Shown: positions 1-9,268 of the stretch, piece after piece
How the letters are laid out: the number at the start of each line of letters is the position of its first letter
Numbering within the stretch: the stretch's first letter is position 1
Source of the DNA: Chondrus crispus
Lineage: Eukaryota > Rhodophyta > Florideophyceae > Gigartinales > Gigartinaceae
Assembly: GCF_000350225.1 (NCBI RefSeq)
Contig: NW_005179231.1
Span: 29,811-93,810, forward strand
Reading direction: 5' to 3'
Length of the DNA stretch: 64,000 nucleotides
Translations under genes and position numbers: made by a program
Notes under the pieces: generated by a model
What the model was told of the DNA's origin: nothing
Databases searched by the model: none
Seen by the model: the letters and a program-made list of their open reading frames with translations, nothing else

Positions 1-1
1 C

Positions 2-1411
2 CCGCGCGCCCCCGTCTTCAAGACGATCGCCAAGCACGTCGTCCCCAGGAATCGCAGCCGCTTGCCCGCCCTGCTGCGCAGGCAGAAGGGCAAGATGCAA
101 CGCGGGAATGCCGTGCGGATGAGCGTCGTGGCAGAGGTATGGTCGCCCGGGCCGGACCGCATGGAGGTGGATGGCGACGCCATGGAGATGGTGAGGAAGG
201 CTGAGAGGGACGCGCGAGTGCGGACGGCAGACTCGCTGATGAAGAGGCATGCGGGGCTCGCGCGGAGCGATATTATGGAGGATTTGTCCCCGGAGCTGGT
301 CGAGCTGATGGATCAGTGCCCGGAAATTGCGGAGAAGATCTGGAAGGGTATGGGCAAGAGCATTCGCCACATGGTCGAGGCGAGGGTTCGGATAGGCGAG
401 GGGAAAGCCTTGATTCAGCGCGAGGAGAGCGAGAGGAACCGACTGGAGAGGCGGGGAAAGGTCGACGCGGAGAGGCGCACGCACTTGTTCGCCCCGCAAT
501 GGAGGACCAACACCCCAGAGAAGCCGCCGGAGACCGCCCATCAGTTTGAAGAGAATTATTGGAGCGAGGACGACGACGGCTGGGATGAGGACGACGATGA
601 CACCGCGCTCGAGGAGAGGGAGAGGAGGATTAGCGTCACCAATGATGACTCGGCCTTTGCCCCGTTGTCGCACTGTGCCCTCAAGAGGCTCAGGCATCAT
701 ATGATGGAGGCCGACTATGCGCCTAGGGAGCTCGCCAAGGTGAACGGCTGCATCATCACCACCCAGGATCTCACTCGCCTGAAGCCCGGGTGTTGGCTCA
801 ATGATGAGATTGTCAATGCTTATTTGGAGTTGCTGGTCAAAAGGAATGAGGCGAAACGCAATCAGAACAGCCAAGGCTCCATGCCGAATTGGGGTGACTC
901 CGGGGGCGACGTGCCCAAAGTCAAGGTGATGAACTCGTTTTTCTACACCAAGCTCGTGCGGTTCAATCGCGCCAAGGGGTGCAGCGTATACGAGTACAAG
1001 CAGGTGCGGCGATGGACGCGACAGTTTGACGTCTTTTCGTACGACGTGATGCTGATCCCGATCAACCAGGCCAACACACATTGGACGCTAGGCGTGATCA
1101 ACTTCAAGGATCAGACGGTGGAGCACCTAGACTCGATGGGCACGGGCGGCTTGCTCAAGGTGCGTGAGCACCTCATGTCGTGGGTGCGCGACGAAGCCGC
1201 CGACAAGAGTAAGCCGTTCTCGCCAAACAACTGGACTATGCCGCCGCGCGACGTGCCGCGCCAGCTCAACTCGGACGACTGCGGGGTGTTCTTGTGCAAG
1301 TTTGCAGACTTTATCTCGCGCGGCTGGCAAGAATTCACCTTTTCGCAGCAACATATGAACTACTTTCGCAGCAGGATCGCACATGAGCTCCTCATGGAGC
1401 GCGCGACATAG
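2..1411 (+). CDS. ULP1/SENP-type SUMO protease, 5' partial
   Basis: Cysteine peptidase of the C48 family, which matures SUMO precursors and removes SUMO from nuclear proteins. The frame is open to the left edge, so the N-terminus lies outside the window; the first ATG in frame is at 95 but nothing marks it as the start. Counting codons from 62, the last 200 residues carry the papain-like triad: His340 in NTHWTLGVI, Asp357 in HLDSM and Cys407 in DDCGVF. The oxyanion Gln401 lies six residues before the cysteine, as is usual in the family. The N-terminal half is charged, with an acidic run near residues 167-180 and no domain I recognise. No intron is visible. Stop is TAG at 1409. The family call is secure; the substrate and the orthologue within the family cannot be told from sequence. 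Confidence 0.93.
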   Translation, partial: PRAPVFKTIAKHVVPRNRSRLPALLRRQKGKMQRGNAVRMSVVAEVWSPGPDRMEVDGDAMEMVRKAERDARVRTADSLMKRHAGLARSDIMEDLSPELVELMDQCPEIAEKIWKGMGKSIRHMVEARVRIGEGKALIQREESERNRLERRGKVDAERRTHLFAPQWRTNTPEKPPETAHQFEENYWSEDDDGWDEDDDDTALEERERRISVTNDDSAFAPLSHCALKRLRHHMMEADYAPRELAKVNGCIITTQDLTRLKPGCWLNDEIVNAYLELLVKRNEAKRNQNSQGSMPNWGDSGGDVPKVKVMNSFFYTKLVRFNRAKGCSVYEYKQVRRWTRQFDVFSYDVMLIPINQANTHWTLGVINFKDQTVEHLDSMGTGGLLKVREHLMSWVRDEAADKSKPFSPNNWTMPPRDVPRQLNSDDCGVFLCKFADFISRGWQEFTFSQQHMNYFRSRIAHELLMERAT

Positions 1412-1863
1412 CTGGGGGACGAGCAGTTCGGTCTATAGTCTTTTTATTTTTTTTATTCTGTCTTTTTTTTTTTTTTTGAGTCAGAGAGGGCGAGAGGGTG
1501 GAGGGGCAGAGAGGAGAGGGGAAGAGAGGAGAACCTCAAGCAGATGGTTGGTCTTGCGATAAGTGGGGGGGAGGGGAATCAACTGCATGTCTCATGGTTT
1601 GATTTAGTTGCGAAAGGAAACATTTAGTCCTCGGCAACATCCCGCGTGCTTTGGCGATGATACGCCTCTGTATTGGAGTTTTATCCTTGTTTTCTTGAGC
1701 GTTTTGCGTCGTAACGCAAGTCCTAGGATCCAACTAGAGCGCTGTTGGAAGGTAAATACCTGTTCAGTACATACTGTATTGGGCCAACATCTTGCATGCT
1801 TGCCACCCTGAACAGAACGCTGCACGAAACGGAGCTGTGGGTTGACGTCTTGACCACCAAAAA
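1412..1863. other. Intergenic, 3' flank of the SUMO protease gene
   Basis: No gene is seen. Two T-rich tracts lie at about 1440-1478, directly after the stop codon, and a G/A-rich stretch follows to about 1580. They are probably 3' UTR and transcription-end sequence, but no clear polyadenylation signal was identified. Confidence 0.4.
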
Positions 1864-2082
1864 TTTGGCGCCAAATTGCAATCCCATTTGGCGCCAACTC
1901 GCCCTCGAGTATTACTAATCACACAGCCCCCTACCCCCTTTCGCTGCCGCTGCATGATGTGCACGCCTGCCGTCGTTCCTCCCCGCTCACACTCACCTTC
2001 GACACTTTTAGTACCTTGTTTTGAGTAGGCGTGCCCCCGACGCCAACAAGCTGCTCCCTACCCATCCGTCCCGGCGCCAAAA
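1864..2082 (+). promoter_or_regulatory. E2F-type sites upstream of FEN1
   Basis: A perfect 12-base palindrome TTTGGCGCCAAA lies at 1864-1875 and a second copy with one change, TTTGGCGCCAAC, at 1887-1898, 23 bases centre to centre. A third core, GGCGCCAAAA, is at 2073-2082. These match the E2F/DP consensus TTTSSCGC. FEN1 is a classical S-phase E2F target in plants and animals, and the FEN1 start codon is 250 bases downstream. Binding itself is inferred. Confidence 0.72.
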
Positions 2083-2148
2083 AGCACCACGCGCACTAGC
2101 GAAACCTCCGTGCGCCTGTGTGCCGCTGCCCGCCGCGCTCCCTCCTCC

Positions 2149-3345
2149 ATGGGTATCAAAGGGCTTACAAAGCTCATCGGCGACAACGCCCCACGCGCCA
2201 TCAAGCAGCAGGATGCCAAAGCGCTGTTCGGCCGCAAGGTCGCCATCGACGCCTCCATGTGCATCTACCAGCTGTTGGTTGCCGTGCGCATGGGCGCCGA
2301 CAACCTGACCAATGAGGACGGCATGGTCACATCGCACCTCAACGGCCTCTTCTACCGCACCATCCGTCTCATCGAGCTGGGCATCAAGCCCATATTCGTC
2401 TTCGACGGCAAGCCCCCGTCCATGAAGGGCGGCGAGCTTGCCAAGCGCGCCGAGGCGAAGAAGGCCGCCGAGGAGGCCGCCAAGAAGGCCGAGGAGGACG
2501 GCAACCTCGAGCTCGCCGAAAAGTTTGCCCGCCGCGTCAACCGCATCACCCCCGAGATGATGGCCGCGTGCAAGACCCTCGTCCGCGCCATGGGCGTCCC
2601 CGCCGTCGAGGCCCCCTGCGAGGCCGAGGCCCAGTGCGCAGAGCTGGTCAAGCACGGCCTGGCGTACGCCACCGTCAGCGAGGATATGGACTCGCTCACG
2701 TTTGGCACCAACAAGCTCGTGCGCCAGCTATGGTCCGGCGTCAGCGCGTCCGCGCAGAAGAAGGGGCACACGCCTACCGAGTTTTCGCTCGACGTCCTGC
2801 TGGAGGACCTCGACTTAAAGATGCATGAATTTGTTGACCTGTGCATTTTGTGCGGTTGCGATTACGTCGACGGCATTAAAGGCGTCGGCGTCGTCAAGGC
2901 CCTCAGCTTGATGCGCGAGCACAAGGACCTGGCCAAGGCGGTCGAGGCGCTCAAGCGCTTGGACAGGTACGAGGTGCCGGACCCGTACCCCGTGGACGCA
3001 TTGCGGGAGATGTTTTTCAAGCCCGAGATCACGGCTGCTAAGGATGTGTCTTTGAAGTGGGGTAAACCGGATGAGGCGGCCATCAAAAAATTGATGGTCG
3101 AGGACAACCAGTTCGATGAAACGAAGATTGCCAACGGGATCAAGCGGCTATTGTTGGCTCGCAAGACGTCCAACCAGGTCCGGGTCGACTCTTTTTTTAA
3201 GCCTAAGAGCGCTCCAAATGCGGGTGCTCTCGCAGCAAAGCGTAAGGCCGCGGCGCTTGCGGCAAAGTCAAAGGGGAAGAAGAGGCGGAGTCCGGGGTTG
3301 TCAAAAGGGAAGATTATGAAGAAGGGCAAGTTGGGGAACAAGTAG
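2149..3345 (+). CDS. FEN1: Flap endonuclease 1
   Basis: Structure-specific 5' flap nuclease that trims displaced flaps during Okazaki-fragment maturation and long-patch base excision repair in the nucleus. The protein is 398 residues (animal FEN1 is about 380). The start is set by the invariant N-terminus MGIKGLTKLI, because the processed N-terminal glycine is part of the active fold; upstream codons in frame are ignored. The metal ligands sit at family positions: Asp34, Asp86, Glu158, Glu160, Asp179, Asp181, then Asp238 in GCDYVDG. The last is shifted five residues relative to human by a short insertion near 200-206. A PCNA-interacting box, QVRVDSFF, is at 343-350, followed by a Lys/Arg-rich tail that should act as nuclear localisation signal. 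No intron. All catalytic residues are present, so the gene looks functional. E2F-type sites lie upstream. Confidence 0.98.
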   Translation: MGIKGLTKLIGDNAPRAIKQQDAKALFGRKVAIDASMCIYQLLVAVRMGADNLTNEDGMVTSHLNGLFYRTIRLIELGIKPIFVFDGKPPSMKGGELAKRAEAKKAAEEAAKKAEEDGNLELAEKFARRVNRITPEMMAACKTLVRAMGVPAVEAPCEAEAQCAELVKHGLAYATVSEDMDSLTFGTNKLVRQLWSGVSASAQKKGHTPTEFSLDVLLEDLDLKMHEFVDLCILCGCDYVDGIKGVGVVKALSLMREHKDLAKAVEALKRLDRYEVPDPYPVDALREMFFKPEITAAKDVSLKWGKPDEAAIKKLMVEDNQFDETKIANGIKRLLLARKTSNQVRVDSFFKPKSAPNAGALAAKRKAAALAAKSKGKKRRSPGLSKGKIMKKGKLGNK

Positions 3346-3551
3346 ATGTGTTGTAAATAGTGTGACTCACTTCATCCTTACACCTAAAATTTTCTTTAAT
3401 TTTCAAAAATAATTCTTCGTTTCTTGTGGGCTTCTGCCGTTTTATACGAGGTGGACACCGAGTCGTTCTCGGTGCGGCGGCGGTGGCGTAACTTCGACAC
3501 AAAATCCTCAACAAACCCTGAGACCCTTAATCCCCTAGTTTGTACACCACC

Positions 3552-5435
3552 ATGCCATCACAAAAGCAAGTCAAGCCCGACAGCGGAAAGACCAGAAAGC
3601 GAAAGAGGAAGAGCATCAACAAGGACCGACAACCAGAGGATGATGTACCAGCAGCAACCGCGGCGGTGGACATGACAGAGAACATCCCCAATGTTGCTCA
3701 TCAACTCCCAGAAAAGGATGCCGCCGGTAGTAAGCGTCGGAAGAAGGCCGTCAAATCTGCCGATGCACCCGGCGAGGAATCGAAAAACATCGATGACGAC
3801 CACTCTCAAGCGGAGGAGGATCGTGTTCAAGCAAAGCCGCAACCCAAAAAGCAAAGCAAGATGCAAGTCGACGAGGTGAAAGAGGACGACATAGCCACTG
3901 ATGGTGTTTTGACCAAGCGCCGCTTCGACGAACTCAACCTCTCAGAGAAGACCATACACGCCTTGAAGGACATGACTTTCGAACGCATGACCGAGGTCCA
4001 GGCTCGCTGCATCCCGCATGGCATGGCCGGACGCGATGTTCTTGGTGCAGCTCGCACTGGTTCGGGGAAGACCCTCGCATTTGTCATCCCGGTCATTGAG
4101 CTGCTGTCGAAGGTGAAATGGACAAACCGTCATGGCACGGGTGCCGTGGTTATTTCGCCGACTCGTGAGCTGGCTCTCCAGATTTACGGTGTTGTCGCCG
4201 ATATATGCAAGTATCACTCGCAGACGTATGGTATTTGCATGGGCGGTGCCAATCGCAAGATGGAGGCCGATAAGCTCCAGAAAGGAGTTGCTATTCTCGT
4301 TGCTACTCCGGGGCGCCTTCTCGATCATTTGCAGAACACCCCCGGGTTTGTCCATAAGAATCTCGCCGTCTTGGTTATCGACGAGGCCGATCGATGTTTG
4401 GAGATTGGCTTTGAGGAGGAAATGCACCAGATCATAAAGACACTTCCGAAGAAGCGGCAGACAATGCTCTTTTCAGCAACTCAGACCACGAAAGTGGAGG
4501 ACCTCGTGCGCGTGTCGTTTAAGAACAAGCCAGTGTATGTTGGTGTACACGACAAAGGTGAGGTATCAACGGTTAGCGGTCTCGAACAAGGCTTTGTCAT
4601 TGTGCCGAGCGAAAACCGTTTCATTCTCTTGTACACCTTCCTTCGCCGCAATTTGAAGAAGAAGATCATTGTCTTCATGTCGAGCTGCAACGCCGTGAAG
4701 TTTTACTATGAGCTCTTGAATCATGTCGATATTCCCGTGTTGGATCTCTACGGCAGGCAAAAGCAAAACAAGCGTACAACTACGTTTTACAAGTTTTGCA
4801 AGGCAGAAAAGGCTATTTTGATATGCACGGATGTCGCAGCGAGGGGGCTTGACATTCCAGCAGTTGACTGGATTATTCAATTTGACCCTCCTGATGAGCC
4901 GAAAGAATACATTCACAGAGTCGGAAGAACTGCTCGCGGAGTCAATGCCAAGGGAAAGGCTTTGCTTTTCTTGCTTCCTTCTGAAATGGGTTTCTTGCGG
5001 CACTTGAAAGCTGCTAGAGTGCCGCTAAATGAATATGAGTTCCCAGAAAAGAAAATGGCTAAGGTGCAGCCTCAACTGGAAAAGCTTATCGGTGAAAACT
5101 ATGCGCTGAATCGTTCAGCCAAAGATGGGTACCGATCATATTTGCAATCCTATGCGAGTCATGGCATGAAAAACATCTTCAACGTACACGAACTGGATTT
5201 GAATGCCGTGGCAGCCAGCTTTTGTTTTGACAACCCCCCAAGAGTGAACCTTAACATGATGGGAAGTGCAAAAGCGCCACGGAGAAGGGGTGGCGGAGGT
5301 GGTGTTGGTCAGGGTTACAAAAACAACGATAAGCTGCGCGGCGTAATTAGACAACGAAACACTGGCCATGCTTTCTCCGCCTCCAACCCATATGGAAAAC
5401 GTGGTGATTCGGACGCAAGGCAATTTACACATTGA
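3552..5435 (+). CDS. HAS1: DEAD-box RNA helicase, DDX18/HAS1 family
   Basis: ATP-dependent RNA helicase of the nucleolus that acts in 60S (and 40S) ribosomal subunit assembly. The first ATG, at 3552, gives 627 residues. Residues 1-120 are Lys/Glu-rich and disordered, as in the family. The helicase core has every motif in order: Q motif (RFDELNLS), motif I with Lys173 in [25 protein letters not shown] at 277-280, SAT at 308, [10 protein letters not shown] and HRVGRTARG from 455. After the core come blocks typical of HAS1/DDX18: [38 protein letters not shown] and a terminal RQFTH. Those blocks separate it from other DEAD-box paralogues. The start codon is only 206 bases beyond the FEN1 stop, on the same strand. 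No intron and no damage seen. Confidence 0.97.
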   Translation: MPSQKQVKPDSGKTRKRKRKSINKDRQPEDDVPAATAAVDMTENIPNVAHQLPEKDAAGSKRRKKAVKSADAPGEESKNIDDDHSQAEEDRVQAKPQPKKQSKMQVDEVKEDDIATDGVLTKRRFDELNLSEKTIHALKDMTFERMTEVQARCIPHGMAGRDVLGAARTGSGKTLAFVIPVIELLSKVKWTNRHGTGAVVISPTRELALQIYGVVADICKYHSQTYGICMGGANRKMEADKLQKGVAILVATPGRLLDHLQNTPGFVHKNLAVLVIDEADRCLEIGFEEEMHQIIKTLPKKRQTMLFSATQTTKVEDLVRVSFKNKPVYVGVHDKGEVSTVSGLEQGFVIVPSENRFILLYTFLRRNLKKKIIVFMSSCNAVKFYYELLNHVDIPVLDLYGRQKQNKRTTTFYKFCKAEKAILICTDVAARGLDIPAVDWIIQFDPPDEPKEYIHRVGRTARGVNAKGKALLFLLPSEMGFLRHLKAARVPLNEYEFPEKKMAKVQPQLEKLIGENYALNRSAKDGYRSYLQSYASHGMKNIFNVHELDLNAVAASFCFDNPPRVNLNMMGSAKAPRRRGGGGGVGQGYKNNDKLRGVIRQRNTGHAFSASNPYGKRGDSDARQFTH

Positions 5436-5772
5436 TCAGAACTGTTAGTTTAACGTAGACATTTAGAAAGGTTTTCTTCATGCCCTGGAAGGAAAATTGC
5501 TTTCAGTCTATATTTTGGAAGATCACTGCAGGGTGCGTGTCCAGCACCGTTATTATGGAGCTGTGTTGTTCGACAGCGCGCTCGTAAATTTGTACCTCAG
5601 TTGTTAGAGTCGCGCGTGGTCCGACGTGGTATATACTGCACGATTGAAAAGGATGCATTGATACTGAAACCGTCCCAACGGTACCGAGTAGTGTTAACTC
5701 AGGATGTGCAACCTATTTTTCCCTTCCTACATGTCGCCGAGCTCACTACTTGTCTACGTAGAGAGAGAGCTA
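5436..5772. other. Intergenic, 3' flank of HAS1
   Basis: No gene or structured element is recognised between the HAS1 stop and the left terminal repeat of the pogo-like transposon. Confidence 0.4.
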
Positions 5773-5852
5773 CAAGGGGGTGCCCCCACTTTTTGCACAA
5801 GACCCCCACCAGTTGAACAACTCGAAAAATATCAGATTTTAAAGCAAATAAA
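5773..5852 (+). repeat. Left terminal inverted repeat of the pogo-like element
   Basis: Starts CAAGGGGGT after a TA. It pairs with the right end, which reads CAAGGGGGT on the minus strand. The similarity resumes at AGTTGAACAA near 5812 after a spacer richer in C than on the right side. Confidence 0.8.
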
Positions 5853-6073
5853 CAAAAGCATTGCTGTTATTGCATGTCAAAGATGTGACGGAGACAAAAA
5901 AGGCCCATAACTGGGCGGGGAATCCAAATCAAACATTTTACCGCGCTCTTTCGATATCTGCGTACTCGAAAACACTTAATTCGATGTGTTCTGCTCCATA
6001 TAAGTGCAAATTGAAGCCTTGGTGACCTTCCCAGACTCTCCAGACTGTGTTAGAAACCGGGTGTCAACTCACA

Positions 6074-8354
6074 ATGGGTCGTGTCAAACGAATGTCGAAG
6101 CACGAGAGATGCTTTCAAAAGGCTCTTGCTGCAGTTGACAAGGGTGTGGATAGACGTCGTGCTTCGTTAATTGCGCGTATGCCGTTATCCACGTTTCAGT
6201 ACCGCCTAATGCACAAGGACAGGAAGCCGATCAGCCGAACGTACCTCACTGCTGACGAAGAAAATGTCATTGTGGACCTCGTTAACAGGTACTCTGCCCG
6301 TGGCTTTCCTCTCAGCAATGAGGATGTCGGTGATGCAGTCGAGATTCTCGTCCCGTCGTTTCCCGCAGATCGCCAAGCTAAACTACCCTTCGTAAACAAC
6401 AGACCTGGAAAAAAATTCTTCCGCAATTTTCGTGCTCGCCATAGCGATCGCATCCGCTTCAGACGCTGTTCGAAGGAGGAGGAGTTGCGCTGGAGCGCAG
6501 GCAACGCAGATGTCCTCACATCCCATTTAATTGAGGTGCGCAAGCTCATCGCAGACAACAGGATAGATTCATATCATATTGCCAATCCTGACGAGACTGG
6601 CATATCCCCCAACCGTGATAGTTTGAAATCCAGCCACAAGAAGGCATACGTAACAAGATCTTCTAAACTGGGGTGCTCTGTTCAGCGTTCTCCTGAGTTC
6701 CGAAACATTGAAAGGTTAACAATTATGACCGTAGTATTTGCGAGTGGTTGCGTTGGAAGGCCTTTGTTTGTCGTAAAAGGCAAGTCGCTTAATTATCGTG
6801 TGACAAAGTCTGCAGCAGGAGAGCGAGTGGAGACAATTGCAGATTTTCTCCCAACCGGTAGCGTTATCACTTGTCGTGAAGACATTGCAGGCGTGTGTTG
6901 TATAACCCCAAACGGAAATTAGATTAGGATCGGATCAGGGACAGTAAGGCAACGAGCCTTAAGACTATGCGCGCACACACGAGTCCTCCGCGTGTACGGG
7001 ACGCGTACTACACGTGGACTGTCATCCCCGCCGGCTGACAGCGTTACAGTGTCGGTAGACCGGCACTACTGTAGAGTTATGATAGACTACAATGTACATT
7101 AAATATGACCGGACCGCCGGCGGTGGAGGACGACAAGCACGGACTTGTCAAGGATCCTCCACCTTGGTCCGCCCGCTTACTCTCAGGTATTTCCGTCCGT
7201 TTTACATAGGAGTAGCACCGCACGCGGGTTGAGGACGCGCACAGCACGCCCACGAGCCGGCTCCGCCTCCGCCCGTCGGTACTGGATCGTCACCCAGTAC
7301 CGCTCCGGGGCGTCGAGGCGTAGAACCACTCGCGCGTGCGCGTGTCCTCCCGGATCCCGCTCTACCACCGCTACCTCGAGCTCGTGCTCGGTACCGTGGG
7401 TGGGCCGTGCTTCTGTCTTCCCGCCGATCGGGGTCTTTCCGAACTGTCAGTACTCACCCCCCTCGTCGTTGGGGGTGATTATACTACAGCGTGGACTCTC
7501 AAAATTTTTATGAATGGGCGCGTGTGTTTGTGGATGACAACAAAATAAGATTGAGCAGTGGCAAGATACTTTTATTGCTTAACGGTTACAGGAGCCACAT
7601 GAGGTACAGGACAATGCAGTTTTTTCACGATGCTGGAGTCATCGTGTACGCTTTGCCGGCGCACACTAGCGGTATTACACAACCGTTGGATGTTTCTGTG
7701 TTCGCCGCATTTAAAAACAAGCTTCGAGATCTTGTTGAGAGCCTATCAAGTCACACGAAGGACAATGTCTACGACCGGTTTGATTTTCTGATGCTTGTAA
7801 AACAGGCATACAGCATGACTTTTACGAGAAGCACCATTGCCTCTGGTTTCGCGAAGGCAGGTATATACCCTGCCAACCTCTCGCACGTCTTCAGTGTGCC
7901 GCGGACAAGGTCTTTTTCCCACCCAAATGAATTGATCTCGGCAGTAGATATTGAGAAAATATTGGAAGATAAGCGGGAGAAGCGGAGGAAGAATATCGGT
8001 TTGCAGCCTGTGGTGTTTAGGAACGGGTTCCTGGATACTACATTTGGCTTTTGTCTCACGTCTGAAGAAGCTTTAAAAAAAGCCAAGGCAAAGGATGCGC
8101 TGGACAAAGCCAGAAAGGCAGAGCTAGCAAGAAAGGAGGCCGACAAAGCAGAGCGCGAAGCCATCGCTTGTGAAAGATTAAGGCGAGAGCAACAACGTTT
8201 CGAACGCAAAGCAATGAATTTTCGGGTTCTTGTTTATGGAGTGGAAGGCAAGCTGCCACGGCCGATGTTGGAGCGCCGCATGGTGGCGAAACGTCGGAAA
8301 GCAGAAAGAAACAATCGCCGTTGTGTGGAGGCTGTGAATCAGTTGATGGGTTAA
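6074..8354 (+). pseudogene. pogo/Tigger-type DDE transposase, split by a solo LTR and with altered catalytic Asp
   Basis: Cut-and-paste transposase of the pogo group (DDE_1 fold with CENP-B/Tc5-type DNA-binding domain). The N-terminal part (6074-6895) has a helix-turn-helix region (residues 1-50), a second DNA-binding block with KKFFRNFRARH, and the first catalytic Asp in NPDETGI. The C-terminal part (7494-8354) holds the rest of the catalytic core, with the third Asp in TQPLDVSVF and a basic coiled-coil tail. The two parts are in the same frame once the LTR and one copy of its 5-base target duplication are set aside. The second catalytic position, normally Asp in LLLDG, is Asn here (LLLLNG, codon AAC near 7579), a change expected to abolish activity. 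Start ATG 6074 was chosen over an upstream GTG. No other stop or frameshift was seen. Confidence 0.85.
6896..7488. mobile_element. Solo LTR (593 bp) inserted in the pogo transposase
   Basis: Begins TGTTGTATAACCCC and ends GGGGTGATTATACTACA, imperfect inverted termini of the TG...CA type. It is flanked by a perfect 5-base duplication GCGTG (6891-6895 and 7489-7493). No coding capacity is seen. The size and the terminal style resemble the 608-bp Gypsy-2 LTR, so a Gypsy relative is likely, but the body is clearly different. A solo LTR is the usual product of recombination between the two LTRs of a full element. Confidence 0.88.
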
Positions 8355-8585
8355 CTGTTGCCGCAGTGGGGATCGAAATTCAAATAAAAATTTGCATGTT
8401 TTTTGCAGTAGCCAATAAATTGGCTGTTCAGATTAGGGGGGCCTCAGAACTGGCAACTTGTTGTTCATTCACATTCGCTTCTTTTTGCATTGAGACCATT
8501 GTTTCTCCATACCGGTTTTGAGGCTTGACAATCTGTCGCCACGCTTCAAGAAAATTCAAATCTTGTTCAAAACGGACGTCTAAAA

Positions 8586-8638
8586 GATATTATTTTTTTA
8601 AATCTTTGATTTGTTCAACTTGTGAGGCTACCCCCTTG
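8586..8638 (-). repeat. Right terminal inverted repeat of the pogo-like element
   Basis: Minus-strand reading starts CAAGGGGGTAGCCTCAC and continues through AGTTGAACAA. It is followed on the plus strand by TA at 8639-8640. Confidence 0.8.
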
Positions 8639-9021
8639 TATATTTTAGCATCCTAGTGTCTATCGGACCGTAAGTCATCATATGAGGGCAAACGTTTTTC
8701 TATTTTTTTCGTGACAACGAAACTCGCGATATCACTTTTGTTTTTTGCAACTAGAAGAACATCATCATTGGAAAGCAACTGCTTGTCGATTATAGCTAAA
8801 ACCAACGCGCTGACACACATAAAGATGTTCAAAAGGAAAAGTCGGTTTACAGTGCGCATGTTTCTTTAACCAAATTTTATACCAGGTTGCGTTCAGTCAG
8901 AAAATTTTAAAGTGAGTCAACCTACCAAAAAAAATAGAAATCGTGGACATCAAAGTTGAAAATAAATTCGCGGGTTTCTATGTTATTATAACGCTAGGTC
9001 GGAAGACATTACAGTGTAGTG
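8639..9021. other. AT-rich non-coding stretch, target of Gypsy-1
   Basis: No gene is supported. A segment at 8656-8690 (TAGTGTCTAT, then TCATATGAGG) resembles the sequence directly right of Gypsy-1 at 14072-14104. The last five bases, TAGTG, are the left copy of the Gypsy-1 target duplication. Confidence 0.4.
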
Positions 9022-9251
9022 TGTGACGAGGAAAAGTGTTGAGCGTAAAAATCCTCGTTGCACGAGTCGTTTACTCGTCGTGTCCCCCCTTCCTCTCCCT
9101 TCTCTCGGAGTCGTCGTGAGGACTAAGTACTGCAGAGTAAAGGAGAACTCTGTAGGAGAGTTTGACTAAAAATGACGGAGGGAGATGCATACGAAATCAT
9201 GCTGTATGACATTTGACTAATGCTTTCGTGGCGGAACACCACAGTGTTACA
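9022..9251 (-). repeat. 3' LTR of Gypsy-1
   Basis: 230 bp; element-sense ends TGTAACAC...CGTCACA. It differs from the other LTR at about 9138, 9196 and 9213. Confidence 0.93.
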
Positions 9252-9268
9252 CTTACCTTCCTTCTGAA
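9252..9268 (-). other. Polypurine tract of Gypsy-1
   Basis: Directly upstream of the 3' LTR in element sense the sequence is AGAAGGAAGGTAAG, a purine run suited to plus-strand priming. Confidence 0.75.

Larger units (their letters stand above)
5773..8638 (+). mobile_element. pogo-like (Tc1/mariner superfamily) DNA transposon
   Basis: The ends are matching inverted repeats beginning CAAGGGGGT, flanked by TA on both sides (5771-5772 and 8639-8640), the target duplication of this superfamily. After the outer repeat both ends also share a segment close to AGTTGAACAA followed by an A/T-rich stretch. Inside is one transposase gene, interrupted by a later solo LTR at 6896-7488. Without that insertion and its duplicated target the element would be about 2.27 kb. 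A TATA-like CATATAAG at 5997 precedes the transposase ATG by about 75 bases. Confidence 0.88.

Noticed and set aside
2008..2655. A 215-codon open frame on the minus strand opposite FEN1
   Set aside because: It is the antisense of a GC-rich, clearly coding FEN1 gene; low-complexity Gly/Leu/Ala content is the expected shadow.
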